In this document: piece after piece, positions 1 through 8,257 of the stretch
Position numbering within the stretch: the stretch's first letter is position 1
Layout of the letters: each line of letters begins with the position of its first letter
Assembly: GCF_025961575.1 (NCBI RefSeq)
Contig: NZ_JAOQNX010000011.1
Span: forward strand, 1-64,000
Direction: 5' to 3'
Length of the DNA: 64,000 nucleotides
DNA from: Rhodoblastus acidophilus
Lineage (GTDB): Bacteria; Pseudomonadota; Alphaproteobacteria; Rhizobiales; Beijerinckiaceae
Program-made: the position numbers and the translations under genes
Notes under the pieces: model-generated
What the model saw: only the letters and a program-made list of their open reading frames with translations
What the model was told of the DNA's origin: nothing
The model's database searches: none

Positions 1-78
1 ATAGGCGCGCTCCTGTCAGCTTTCACGCCGCAAGAGTGCGCCAATTTCTTCGCCGCAGCAGGATATGATCCGGATTAA
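1..78 (+). CDS. IS630-family transposase, C-terminal end only
   Basis: The first 25 codons of the window, reading in frame from base 1 to TAA at 76-78, give a peptide with the pattern LLxxFTPQECANFF followed by AGYDPD. I recognise this as the usual C-terminus of IS630-family DDE transposases. The rest of the gene lies before the window. The catalytic DDE residues are not visible, so activity cannot be judged. The family call rests on this short motif and the CTAG junction just downstream. Confidence 0.7.
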   Translation: MGALLSAFTPQECANFFAAAGYDPD

Positions 79-93
79 GTCGAATCCGCTCTA
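1..93 (+). mobile_element. Right end of an IS630-family insertion sequence
   Basis: The window opens inside an insertion sequence. The transposase stop codon is at 76-78, and the short stretch to about 91 ends at CTAG (91-94). IS630-type elements insert at TA, often inside CTAG, so 92-93 is the likely duplicated TA and the element boundary. The other end lies outside the window, so the terminal inverted repeat cannot be verified. Confidence 0.6.
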
Positions 94-163
94 GCAGCGG
101 CTCACGGAGCTTATCAAGCTCCGCCTGTCGCCGCCGGATGAAGTCTTTAAGAGTCTCTCCCAT
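23..163 (-). pseudogene. Small hypothetical ORF apparently interrupted by the IS630 element
   Basis: A minus-strand ORF starts with ATG at 163 and begins MGETLKDFIRRRQAEL, a charged helical N-terminus. It is preceded on the coding strand by GAGG a few bases upstream. After about 23 codons the reading frame crosses the inferred IS630 boundary at 91-94 and continues inside the IS to a stop at 23-25. The last 23 residues are therefore read antisense to the transposase and are probably not native. I infer that a short helical protein gene was cut by the insertion. I do not recognise its family. Confidence 0.4.
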
Positions 164-243
164 AAACCTCATATCGCACATGTTGCTCAAACACGCAAGC
201 ATGCGTTGTTCGGAAGCACGGTTTGTTCCTGGTTATCAACAAT

Positions 244-306
244 CTGTTGACAACAGAAAAGGTTAACGGACTCAAGGCAACTGGGCTTGACGCAACTACG
301 CGTCAA
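244..306. repeat. Two small palindromes in a gene-poor patch
   Basis: The region 164-511 has no convincing gene. It contains CTGTTG-A-CAACAG (244-256), a perfect dyad, and TTGACGC-N6-GCGTCAA (287-306), a perfect 7-bp inverted repeat. Either could be an operator or a protein-binding site, for example for a regulator of a lost gene. No cognate regulator is present in the window. Confidence 0.4.
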
Positions 307-352
307 CTATCGCTGACAAGTTTGCGTCGCGCGGTTGCTAACTCGCTGGCTC

Positions 353-396
353 AAAACAAAAACCCGCCCCAGTGGTGTAGCGGACACCGGGGCGGG
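353..396 (-). terminator. Rho-independent terminator
   Basis: On the minus strand a strong G+C stem is formed by CCCGCCCC (363-370) plus GGTGT (373-377) pairing with ACACC (384-388) plus GGGGCGGG (389-396). It is followed by a T-rich run (complement of AAAACAAAAA, 353-362). It would end transcription coming from the hypothetical gene at 512-754. Confidence 0.7.
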
Positions 397-511
397 CCGA
401 CGCTGGCTGAGTCGCCGCGTCTGCGGTCGAGGAGGAACCGCGCTTGAAAAGTTAATGGGACGAAGACAGGCCGCAACCAACTTCGCGGTTGAGCGTCGTC
501 AGTGATTCCAC

Positions 512-754
512 TTAGGGAGCCATAGACCGGCGGCGCTGATTGCCTCTCTGGCCAGATGCTTGCGGGATTATGTCCTCAAGCTCATCCCCGTCATAAGCTG
601 GGGACAGCCCAATAAGCTCTTGGATCGCTAGCGCGACATATTTACTGCCTTCGGCCATAGCGGCCTCGGGGTCGCCGGCCTGGTCAAATTCAGCAAGGAC
701 GTAATAGAGGTTGACCAGCGCGCGGGCTATCGCGGCGTTTCTTGCGTCTGTCAT
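512..754 (-). CDS. Hypothetical small acidic protein (80 aa)
   Basis: I choose ATG at 754 because GAGAGGG lies about 6 bases upstream on the coding strand; the longer ORF to 886 has no such site. The product starts MTDARNAAIARALVNLYYVL. It is mainly helical with an acidic middle (around DGDELEDI) and a basic tail. No signal peptide, membrane segment or known motif is visible. The gene stands alone, with a terminator about 115 bases downstream and the truncated glycosyltransferase on the other side. Proteins of this kind are common in mobile or accessory DNA of this order, but I cannot assign a function. Confidence 0.5.
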   Translation of the reverse strand: MTDARNAAIARALVNLYYVLAEFDQAGDPEAAMAEGSKYVALAIQELIGLSPAYDGDELEDIIPQASGQRGNQRRRSMAP

Positions 755-936
755 GTGGCCCTCTCGGGAAATGGGCCGATCCGCTCTGTGGCGTCGAATG
801 AAGCAGTCCGGCCAGGCTGCGACCGCTATGACCAAACTCTGATCGCGATGAAATTGGTAGGCCAGTGATTCCGCCGTATCAACCAACCATGCGGTTGCAA
901 GTCGTTGATTCTTGGCTTGGTGAGCTTGCTACCTAA

Positions 937-2007
937 TGCCGCGACTATCCCCCGGCCAAGCTCGACATCAAATTCGTTATCGAGGAGGACGATTCCGAGA
1001 CTTTTTCCGCGCTTCATCACGCCGGTCTCGCGCCCTACATGGAGGTCATCGTCGCCCCCGCCGGAGCCCCCCGCACAAAGCCGCGCGCGCTAAACGTGGC
1101 GCTGCCGCTGGCCCGCGGCGAATTGCTGACGATTTTCGACGCCGAGGATCGCCCCGAACCGCTTCAGCTGCGTATCGCGGCGGAGCGTTTCGCCGTTTCG
1201 CCGCCCTATGTCGCCTGTCTGCAAGCGCGCATCGCCATCGACAACGGTCATGAAAGCTGGCTCGCCTATTTCTTTTCCATCTCCTACGCCGCCCTGTTCG
1301 ACGTCATCAATCCGGGTCTCGGCGAACTTGGCCTGCCCATGCCGCTCGGCGGCACCTCGAACCATTTTCGCACCGCGCTGCTGCGGCGCATGATTGGATG
1401 GGACGCCTGGAACGTCACGGAGGACGCCGATCTCGGGCTGCGGTTCGCGCGCTTCGGCTACGAGGTTCACGCCATCGACGCCGCCACCTACGAGGACGCG
1501 CCGGTGACCCTGTCTGCCTGGATGGGCCAGCGCTCGCGCTGGATGAAAGGCTGGATGCAAACGCTTTCCGTGTTTTTGCGCACACCCCGCGCACAGATAC
1601 GCAAAATGGGATTTTTGCCGGCGTTCGCGGCCGTCTGCGCCATGGCGAGCCTGCTCGCTGGACCTCTGTTCGGCCCCCTGTACAGCCTGCGGATGGCTCA
1701 CGACCTGTTCTTCGGCGACCTGCTCAACCCAGGGGACATTCAGGGGCTCATCGTGTCCGGCTTCAGCCTGTCCGTCGCCTTTTTCGGCCTGCTGGCCTTC
1801 ATCCTTCCCAATGTGATCGGCATGCGCCGGCGAAAACTGAAGGTTTCTCCGCTGCTGATCCTGTCGCCGATCTATCTGCTGCTGGTGTCGTTCGCCGCCT
1901 GGCGGGCGCTGCTGGAATGGACCCGAAAACCGTTTGTATGGACGAAGACGGACCACACGCCCAGGCCGAAGGAGATCGAACCCCGCTGCTCCGCGCCCTC
2001 GCTGTGA
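937..2007 (+). pseudogene. Glycosyltransferase family 2, N-terminally truncated
   Basis: The frame shows the second half of a large GT2 glycosyltransferase. It reads DYPPAKLDIKFVIEEDD at about 943-993, then the metal-binding-type DAEDRP, LGGTSNHFR, a TEDADLG motif and QRSRWMKGW, followed by several membrane segments near the C-terminus. Those motifs are typical of processive, cellulose-synthase-like GT2 enzymes of the inner membrane. Full-length relatives are normally 600 residues or more and begin well before this point. Here a TAA at 934-936 stops the frame immediately upstream and the preceding DNA is unrelated. The first ATG in frame is at 1039, which would omit part of the nucleotide-binding fold. 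I infer a deletion or rearrangement, plausibly linked to the IS630 element upstream, and a non-functional product. Confidence 0.75.
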
Positions 2008-2012
2008 GCCTG

Positions 2013-2615
2013 CTACAAATCCGTGCGGCTCTTCAGCGCCGCCGCCAGCGTGCCCTCGTCGAGATAATCCAGCTCGCCGCCGACGGGAACGCCGTGGGCG
2101 AGTCGGGTGCATTTCACCTCATAGGGGGACAGAAGCTCGGTGATGTAATGGGCCGTGGTTTGGCCATCGACCGTGGCGTTGACCGCCAGAATAACCTCTT
2201 TAACGCCACCCGCCGCCACGCGCGAAACCAGCGCGCCAATGTTGAGGTCGTCGGGACCCACGCCGTCGAGCGGCGACAGCGCGCCGCCGAGCACATGGTA
2301 GCGCGCGTTCAAAACCTGCGCGCGCTCCAGCGCCCAGAGGTCGCCGACGGTTTCGACCACAACCAGCGTCGCGCCGTCGCGGCGGGCGTCAGAGCAGAGC
2401 GAACAGGGATTGCTGGTGTCGATATTGCCGCAGCTCGAGCAGGTGACGATGCGCTCGCGCGCCACCCGCATGGCGTCGCCGAGCGGCCCCAACAATTCCT
2501 CGCGCTTGCGGATCAAATGCAGGGCGGCGCGGCGCGCGGAACGCGGTCCGAGTCCGGGCAGCCGGGCCAGCAGCTGGATGAGCCGTTCGATTTCCGGCCC
2601 GGCGACTCCGGCCAT
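2013..2615 (-). CDS. recR: Recombination protein RecR
   Basis: The 200-residue product has the standard RecR layout: a helix-hairpin-helix near [14 protein letters not shown] (about 17-29), a zinc module with Cys59, Cys62, Cys71 and Cys74, and a Toprim domain from about residue 80 (VVVETVGD). RecR acts with RecF and RecO to load RecA on gapped DNA. It is the last gene of dnaX-ybaB-recR; ybaB ends one base before its start, so translation is probably coupled. Its stop is five bases from the convergent glycosyltransferase remnant. Confidence 0.97.
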   Translation of the reverse strand: MAGVAGPEIERLIQLLARLPGLGPRSARRAALHLIRKREELLGPLGDAMRVARERIVTCSSCGNIDTSNPCSLCSDARRDGATLVVVETVGDLWALERAQVLNARYHVLGGALSPLDGVGPDDLNIGALVSRVAAGGVKEVILAVNATVDGQTTAHYITELLSPYEVKCTRLAHGVPVGGELDYLDEGTLAAALKSRTDL

Positions 2616-2616
2616 G

Positions 2617-2940
2617 TCAGAACGGCAGCTTGAATCCGGAGGGCAGGCCGATGCCGGCGGTCACAGCCTTCATCTTTTCTTCCAGCAGGGCTTCCGCCTT
2701 GCCGCGCGCTTCGCCGAGAGCCGCAACGATCAAGTCTTCGACGATTTCCTTCTCTTCCGCCTTGAGCAGGGAGGGGTCGATGCTGACGCTCTTGACCACG
2801 CCCTTGGCGGTGATCACCACGTTGACCAGACCGCCGCCGGCGGCGCCGTCGACCGTGACATTTTCCAGCTCGGCCTGCATTTCGGCCATCTTGGCCTGCA
2901 TCGCGCTGGCCTTCTTCATCATCCCCATAATGTCCATCAC
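2617..2940 (-). CDS. YbaB/EbfC family nucleoid-associated protein
   Basis: A 107-residue protein beginning [18 protein letters not shown], with the long N-terminal helix, a central GGGLVNVVI strand region and the LIVAALGEA helix typical of the YbaB/EbfC family. Members are small dimeric DNA-binding proteins that coat the nucleoid. Its start overlaps the dnaX stop by four bases (ATGA), and recR follows directly. This dnaX-ybaB-recR arrangement is widespread, which supports the call. Confidence 0.95.
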   Translation of the reverse strand: MMDIMGMMKKASAMQAKMAEMQAELENVTVDGAAGGGLVNVVITAKGVVKSVSIDPSLLKAEEKEIVEDLIVAALGEARGKAEALLEEKMKAVTAGIGLPSGFKLPF

Positions 2941-4787
2941 AGGTCCTCTTCTTGCGCCTCGTCGGCGTAGGTAATGTCATCGCCGCGAACTTCCGCGCCC
3001 TCGTAGAGCGGCTCAGCCTTGCTGTCCACCGGCGTATCGTCGCCCCCGCGCACGGCGACAATCACCGCGCCGGGAAAATTGTCGAGCGCCGCGCGCACCA
3101 GCGGATGCGCCTGAACGCCGATGCGTTTTTGCGTCTCGCGCGCCTCGGCCTGCTCCTTCAGCGTCGGCGCGCCCGGAGCGTTGGACAAGGCGACGAGCCA
3201 GCGCTCTCCCGTCCAATCCTGCAGTCTCTTGGAAAGCTGCGCCGGCAGGGCGGGAGACGCGCCCTGCGCCAGCGCGAATTCCAGCCGCCCCTGCTCGAAA
3301 CGCACCAGACGCACATCGCGCTCCAGCGCCGTCTTGGTCTGAATGTCGCGTTTTTCGCCGGCCAGCGCGACAAGTTGAGCAAAATCTTGCAAGACGACGG
3401 CGGGCGCCGCCTGCATTGTCGGCGTAGGCTGCGGCGCCAGTGCGGGCTGCGCGGACGCCAGTCTCGGCGCGCTCTGGCGCAACGCCGCGCTCGCCCCGCC
3501 CGATGGCCCCGAGGGCGTGCGGGTCGGTCCGCCGCCAGGCGCCGGATCGCCAGCGGCAAGCTGCTTCAAGACATCCTCGGGCGACGGCAAGTCAGCGGCA
3601 TAGGCCAGCCGCACCAAAACCATGTCGGCCGCCGCCAGCGGGCGCGGCGAATCCTTCACCTCCTCGATGCCCTTGAGCAGGATCTGCCAAGACCGGGACA
3701 GCACGGACATCGCGAGCTTTTCCGCAAGCTCGGCCCCCTTTTCGCGCTCGAACTGACCGGAGGCGATCTGCGCCGTTTTGGCGGAAATTTTCATGCAGGT
3801 GACGAAATGGACGAATTCGGCGAGATCGGTCAGGATTTTCGCGGGATCAGCGCCGAAATCGTACTGCTCCTTCAGATTATCGAGCGCCTCGGCGACGTCG
3901 CCGCGCATGAGCGCTTCGAAAAGAGCGATGGTGCGGCTGCGGTCGGCCAAGCCCAGCATGGCGCGCAAAGCTTCCGCCTCGATCGGCGCGCCGGCGCCGT
4001 GCGCAATGGCCTGATCGAGCAGCGACAGCGCGTCGCGCACCGAGCCTTCCGACGCTCGGGCGATCAGCAGCAGCGCCTCATGGTTGATCTCGACCTTTTC
4101 CTTGTCGCAGATCGCGCCAAGGTGGCGCAGCATGGTCTCCGCCTCGACGCGGCGCAGATCGAACCGCATGCAGCGCGAACGCACCGTCACCGGCACCTTG
4201 TCGATTTCCGTCGTCGCGAACAGGAATTTGACGTGCGGCGGCGGCTCCTCAAGCGTCTTCAAAAGACCATTGAACGCGCTCTTCGACAGCATGTGCACTT
4301 CGTCGATGATGTACACTTTGTAACGCGCCATGGCCGGCTGGTAGCGCGAGCTGTCGACGATTTCGCGGATGTCGTCGATGGACGTGTGCGAGGCCGCATC
4401 CATCTCGATCACGTCGACATGACGCGACTCCATGATCGCCTGGCAATGAACGCCAAGTTCGTTCATGTGAATGGTCGGCCGCTCCACGGCCGGACGCCCG
4501 TCACGCGCGGGAAGCTGGTAATTGAAGGCGCGGGCGAGGATGCGGGCGGTCGTTGTCTTGCCGACGCCGCGCACGCCGGTAAGCATGTAGGCCTGATGGA
4601 TGCGGTCGAGGTCGAAGGCGTTTTTAAGCGTGCGGACCATCGGCTCCTGGCCGATCAGATCCTCGAATCGCGAGGGACGGTATTTTCGCGCCAGCACGCG
4701 ATAGGCGCCTGCGGGCTGCCGCTCCTGCGGCGCCGGAAACAAACCACCTTCGCTTTCAGGATTTTGCGCGGACTCGTCCATCTCCAA
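2937..4787 (-). CDS. dnaX: DNA polymerase III subunit gamma/tau
   Basis: The 616-residue product carries an AAA+ clamp-loader domain: Walker A GVRGVGKTTT at 71-80, Walker B IDEVH at 161-165, and a sensor SRC near ATTEIDKVPVTVRSRC. The DnaX zinc-binding site normally has four cysteines, but only Cys115 (GVHC) is evident. I believe this is usual in this lineage. A proline/alanine-rich linker follows around residues 400-460, then the tau-type C-terminal domain. The protein loads the sliding clamp and tethers the polymerase cores. It heads an operon with ybaB and recR and lies just downstream of the SRP RNA gene, which is read in the same direction. Confidence 0.97.
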   Translation of the reverse strand: MEMDESAQNPESEGGLFPAPQERQPAGAYRVLARKYRPSRFEDLIGQEPMVRTLKNAFDLDRIHQAYMLTGVRGVGKTTTARILARAFNYQLPARDGRPAVERPTIHMNELGVHCQAIMESRHVDVIEMDAASHTSIDDIREIVDSSRYQPAMARYKVYIIDEVHMLSKSAFNGLLKTLEEPPPHVKFLFATTEIDKVPVTVRSRCMRFDLRRVEAETMLRHLGAICDKEKVEINHEALLLIARASEGSVRDALSLLDQAIAHGAGAPIEAEALRAMLGLADRSRTIALFEALMRGDVAEALDNLKEQYDFGADPAKILTDLAEFVHFVTCMKISAKTAQIASGQFEREKGAELAEKLAMSVLSRSWQILLKGIEEVKDSPRPLAAADMVLVRLAYAADLPSPEDVLKQLAAGDPAPGGGPTRTPSGPSGGASAALRQSAPRLASAQPALAPQPTPTMQAAPAVVLQDFAQLVALAGEKRDIQTKTALERDVRLVRFEQGRLEFALAQGASPALPAQLSKRLQDWTGERWLVALSNAPGAPTLKEQAEARETQKRIGVQAHPLVRAALDNFPGAVIVAVRGGDDTPVDSKAEPLYEGAEVRGDDITYADEAQEEDL

Positions 4788-4834
4788 ACCGCCGAATCAA
4801 GGCGCCAGCGGTCGTCAGGCGCGCAAATTTTGAG

Positions 4835-4929
4835 TGGGAGGTTGGACAGAGACCCGCCCGGTCTCGTTAGGGCTGCTTCCTTCCGGACCTGACCCGGTTG
4901 GCGAGTGGAACGTCCACCGCCAACCTCCC
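4835..4929 (-). ncRNA. ffs: Signal recognition particle RNA, small bacterial type (4.5S)
   Basis: The minus strand contains the nearly invariant SRP domain IV core GGTCCGGAAGGAAGCAGCC, flanked by the symmetric-loop sequences. The two ends (4920-4929 and 4835-4844) are complementary and close a long hairpin of about 95 nucleotides. The RNA binds Ffh for co-translational membrane targeting. Its predicted 5' end falls about seven bases after a good -10 element. It lies between dnaX and the HIT-protein gene. Confidence 0.93.
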
Positions 4930-4935
4930 GAGGCT

Positions 4936-4964
4936 TATTTGGACCATCGAGACGTTTTCTGCAA
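4936..4964 (-). promoter_or_regulatory. Promoter of the SRP RNA gene
   Basis: On the minus strand, TTGCAG (complement of 4959-4964) and CAAATA (complement of 4936-4941) are separated by exactly 17 bases, a good housekeeping-sigma arrangement. Transcription would start around 4929, matching the predicted RNA end. Confidence 0.65.
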
Positions 4965-5021
4965 GAGGGTTGCGCGCCGCCGCCGGGGGCGCCAAGCTGT
5001 CGCACCCGGAATGGAGCCCCC

Positions 5022-5432
5022 ATGACCTTCGCCCTCGACCCACGCCTTGTCGCCGACACGATTCCGCTCGGCGACATGGCCCTGTGCCGGGTGCTGCTGA
5101 TGAACGACAGCCGCTTTCCCTGGCTGATCCTGGTCCCACGCCGCGCCGGACTCGTCGAGATCACCGACATGACGCCGTTCGAGCGCCGCGCCCTGTTCGA
5201 GGAGGCGGCGCTGGCGGCCGACCGCCTGAAACTCTTGACCGGGGCGAAAAAGATCAACATCGGCGCGCTCGGCAACATCGTGCGGCAATTGCATGTCCAT
5301 GTGGTCGGCCGTTCCGAAACCGACGCCGTCTGGCCCGGTCCCGTCTGGGGCGCAGGCGTCGCCGAGCCCTATGACGATCCGCAGCCCTTGCTGGACCGGC
5401 TGCGGCGCGCGCTGACCCCGGAAGTCCCTTGA
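5022..5432 (+). CDS. HIT family protein
   Basis: A 136-residue protein with a histidine-triad-like element QLHVHVVGR at about 90-98, preceded by the NIGALGNIV strand typical of HIT proteins. Members are nucleotide hydrolases or transferases acting on AMP-linked substrates; the natural substrate is unknown here. I start it at ATG 5022 because GGAG lies nine bases upstream; a longer frame from 4905 runs through the SRP RNA. Its stop overlaps the nudC start by four bases, suggesting a two-gene operon of nucleotide-processing enzymes. Confidence 0.88.
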   Translation: MTFALDPRLVADTIPLGDMALCRVLLMNDSRFPWLILVPRRAGLVEITDMTPFERRALFEEAALAADRLKLLTGAKKINIGALGNIVRQLHVHVVGRSETDAVWPGPVWGAGVAEPYDDPQPLLDRLRRALTPEVP

Positions 5433-6394
5433 ACCCCTTCGATCTCATTGGTTTTTCCGGCAACCCGCTCGACCGGCTGTCGGAGAAGCGCGACGACGCG
5501 GCCGCGCTTGCGGCGTTGTTGGCGAATCCTGGGGCGCGGGCCGTGGCTTTCGCGGGGACCATGCCGGTGGTGCGCGCCAATGGCGGCGGTTGCTCCGCGT
5601 TGCACGCGCTCGACGACCTCCGCGCCCTGCCCGCCGAGGAAGCGCCGGTGCTGCTGGGACGCGACGATGAAGGACCGGTCTACGGGCTGCTGCTGCCCGA
5701 GGCGACGCTGGCGCACAAGCCAATCGGGCAAGACGCCTTTGTGGACCGCCACGAATCGGTCATTGCCGGGCGGCCGGACCTGAGCGTCCGTGATCTGCGC
5801 GCGCTTGCCGTTGAAAACGCGCTGCCGCGCGACGAGATCGCGATTATCGCGCAGGCCAAAACCGTGCTGCACTGGCATGCAAATCACCGTTTTTGCGCCC
5901 GCTGCGGCCGTGAGACGGTTCCTGCGCAGGCCGGCTGGCGACGCGATTGCGAAAACTGTGGCGCGCAACATTTTCCCAGGACCGATCCGGTGGTGATCGT
6001 GCTGGTGACGCACGGGGACAGCTGCCTGATGGGGCGCCAAAAGCAATTTCCGGCGGGCATGTATTCTTGCCTCGCCGGCTTTGTCGAATGCGGCGAGACC
6101 ATCGAAGAAGCGGCGCGGCGCGAAATTTTTGAGGAATCAGGCGTGCGCCTGGGCGCCGTGAAAATTTTGGCGTCGCAGCCCTGGCCGTTTCCGGCCTCGC
6201 TCATGATCGGCTGCCGCGCCGAGGCGCTTTCACGCGACATTGTGATGGATGCGCAGGAGTTGGAAGACTGCCGCTGGTTTTCGCGCGAGGAACTCCGCGC
6301 GATGGTGGCGGACCTGCATCTCCACGGACTCAAGGCCCCGCATCCGATCGCCATCGCCCGCGGCTTGCTCGAACACTGGCTCGCAGGCGCGTAA
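5429..6394 (+). CDS. nudC: NADH pyrophosphatase (NUDIX hydrolase)
   Basis: The 321-residue product has an N-terminal NudC-type domain, a zinc ribbon with Cys156, Cys159, Cys174 and Cys177, and a complete Nudix box beginning at Gly217 (G-x5-E-x7-REIFEESG, with catalytic Glu223, Glu235 and Glu236). NudC cleaves NAD(H) to NMN(H) and AMP and can remove NAD caps from RNA. It overlaps the HIT gene by four bases, so the two are probably made together; HIT proteins also act on AMP-containing compounds. Confidence 0.93.
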   Translation: MNPFDLIGFSGNPLDRLSEKRDDAAALAALLANPGARAVAFAGTMPVVRANGGGCSALHALDDLRALPAEEAPVLLGRDDEGPVYGLLLPEATLAHKPIGQDAFVDRHESVIAGRPDLSVRDLRALAVENALPRDEIAIIAQAKTVLHWHANHRFCARCGRETVPAQAGWRRDCENCGAQHFPRTDPVVIVLVTHGDSCLMGRQKQFPAGMYSCLAGFVECGETIEEAARREIFEESGVRLGAVKILASQPWPFPASLMIGCRAEALSRDIVMDAQELEDCRWFSREELRAMVADLHLHGLKAPHPIAIARGLLEHWLAGA

Positions 6395-6429
6395 CCCGGC
6401 GGGTGTCAGGCGGAGCGCCACCCCTGGCG

Positions 6430-7086
6430 TCAGAGCGTCAGTCTGCCGCAAATCAGGCCCCGCAGCGCGTTGCCGAGCGCAAAACCTCCGCGCAGATCGT
6501 CGAGTCGCAAACATTGTTCCCGCGCCTCGCCGCGCTCCAGGAGGTCGGCCCGGAGAACGCCCGCGAGCAGACCGCAAGCGAGCGGCGGCGTGAGCAGCTG
6601 ATTTTCGCGCGGCAGGAAAAGGTTGGTGCGCGCGCCTTCGCAGACCTCGTCGCGCTCGTTGAGGAAGATGACCTCATCCACGCGCGGGTCGGCGGCTTGA
6701 GCGGCGGCGAGGGCGTCCTCGTAAACCGCTCGCTGTGTGGTCTTGTAGCGTAGCAGAGGATTCGCCGAGTCTAGCCGGGTTCCAGCCAGCGCTACGCACC
6801 AGACTCTTGGCGGCTCGAGGGCGAAAGGCGCCGCGTTCCAGACGATTTCCCCGCAGCGGCGCAATTCCAGCCGAACCCGCAGGCGATCGCCCGCCGGTTG
6901 CCTACAGGCCTCTACCAGGGCCCTGTCAAACGCCTCAGAAGACAGCGAGAAGGCGAGCATGCGCGCGGAATTCTCCAGACGCGCGCGGTGACCGCGGATC
7001 AGCCGATATCCGCCGTCGCGCGTCCACAACATGGTTTCGATCAGGCCGAAATCATCGGCGACAGGAAGCGGGCTTTCAGCAGACAT
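6430..7086 (-). CDS. pabC: Aminotransferase class IV, probable 4-amino-4-deoxychorismate lyase
   Basis: A 218-residue PLP enzyme of fold type IV. The lysine in RYKTTQR (Lys115) is the expected Schiff-base residue, and DEVIFLNERDEVCEGARTN is the family signature with the conserved Glu and Asn. The enzyme releases pyruvate from aminodeoxychorismate to give p-aminobenzoate for folate. It follows pabB and overlaps it by 46 bases in another frame, which supports this role over a branched-chain aminotransferase. Confidence 0.88.
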   Translation of the reverse strand: MSAESPLPVADDFGLIETMLWTRDGGYRLIRGHRARLENSARMLAFSLSSEAFDRALVEACRQPAGDRLRVRLELRRCGEIVWNAAPFALEPPRVWCVALAGTRLDSANPLLRYKTTQRAVYEDALAAAQAADPRVDEVIFLNERDEVCEGARTNLFLPRENQLLTPPLACGLLAGVLRADLLERGEAREQCLRLDDLRGGFALGNALRGLICGRLTL

Positions 7087-8174
7087 TCCTCATATTCCTC
7101 TTTCGCCTGCGAATCCGCGACGATCGCCGAGCCCACAGGGCAGGTCAGCGCGCGTTCCTTAAGCGTGAGCGTGCGGATGGCGACATTGAACCGCATATCG
7201 CCGCCCGGCGCGATCACCCCCATCGCCCCGCAATAGGCGTCCCGCGAAAAACCCTCCTGCTCGGCGATGATCTCCATGGCTCGGATTTTTGGCGCGCCGG
7301 TCACCGAACCGCAGGGAAACAGGCCGGCGAAAATGTCCACAAAACTCAAGTCCGGCCGCAGAATGGCCTGCACGCCGGACGTCATCTGGTGGAGCGTCGG
7401 AAAAGTTTCGACCGTGTAGAGATCGGTCACAGCCACAGAGCCGACCTCAGACAGCCTGCTGAGATCATTGCGCAGGAGATCGACAATCATGAGGTTTTCG
7501 GCGCGGTTCTTCTCATCCGCCGCCAACCGCACCACCAGCCCGCGATCTTCCTCCGGGGTCGCCCCCCGGGCCGCCGTGCCCTTCATCGGACGCGTAAAGA
7601 TCTGCCTTCCCTGCGTCGAAAAGAATTTTTCCGGCGATAGCGACAGGATGGTTTCGCCGCCAAGCGCGACAATGCCGCCGGTTTCAACCGGCTGGCGCAG
7701 GCGGAGGGCGCGATAAAGATCCAGCGGTTCGCCCGCAAAAAAACCTGAGACCGGAAAGGTCAGGTTGATCTGGTAGACATCGCCGGCGGCAATATAGGCG
7801 CGGCAGGCGTCGAAGCGCCGCCGATAGTCGTCGAAACGCCAGAGCGGGCGCAGGTCCGTGATCTCGGGCGGCGAGGCCGCCGTCAGGGCGGGCGGCGCCG
7901 ACGGCGCTTCAAAGAGGCCGAATTGCAGCAATGGGGTTTCGCGCCGGCCAAGGAGCGGGAGCAATCGCGGCTCCAACGCAAGGCCGCATTCGTAGGCGAC
8001 ATGCCCGGCCGCCCAGAGGTTTTCGCGCGCGGCCTGTTGCAGGAGCGCCAGCGCCGGCGCGACCTCGTCCGCTTGATAGGCGGTGACGATCTGCAGCGGC
8101 CCGGCGAAATGCAGCGTTCCGCATGAGCGGTCCTCGATCAGACAGAAGGGTTCGCGCGCGTTCGCCATGTCCAT
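7041..8174 (-). CDS. pabB: Aminodeoxychorismate synthase component I
   Basis: The protein (377 residues from ATG 8174; an ATG at 8168 is an alternative) has the chorismate-utilising fold: FSTQGRQIFTRPMKGTAARG, a LMIVDLLRNDLSR segment, and the C-terminal FPCGSVTGAPKIRAMEII. It adds ammonia to chorismate to make aminodeoxychorismate for folate. I reject the longer frame to 8300 because it runs into the divergent queC gene. The glutaminase partner (pabA) is not in the window. The final 46 bases overlap pabC, so the two are a tight pair. Confidence 0.92.
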   Translation of the reverse strand: MDMANAREPFCLIEDRSCGTLHFAGPLQIVTAYQADEVAPALALLQQAARENLWAAGHVAYECGLALEPRLLPLLGRRETPLLQFGLFEAPSAPPALTAASPPEITDLRPLWRFDDYRRRFDACRAYIAAGDVYQINLTFPVSGFFAGEPLDLYRALRLRQPVETGGIVALGGETILSLSPEKFFSTQGRQIFTRPMKGTAARGATPEEDRGLVVRLAADEKNRAENLMIVDLLRNDLSRLSEVGSVAVTDLYTVETFPTLHQMTSGVQAILRPDLSFVDIFAGLFPCGSVTGAPKIRAMEIIAEQEGFSRDAYCGAMGVIAPGGDMRFNVAIRTLTLKERALTCPVGSAIVADSQAKEEYEECLLKARFLSPMISA

Positions 8175-8257
8175 GGCCTTAACGCGGAAAGGGCGGCAAA
8201 AAAAGTCTGGCGAAGCGATGCGGCGCGGGTGTAGCCAAGGTCGAAGGAGAGATTCCC

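Noticed and set aside
233-241. TTATCAACA as a DnaA box marking an origin
   Set aside because: It is a single near-match with one mismatch, with no cluster of boxes or A+T-rich unwinding region and no dnaA or hemE nearby.
2952-4892. A 646-codon open frame on the plus strand opposite dnaX
   Set aside because: It is antisense to a firmly identified gene, arginine-rich in composition, and has no motif or binding site; it arises from the high G+C codon bias.
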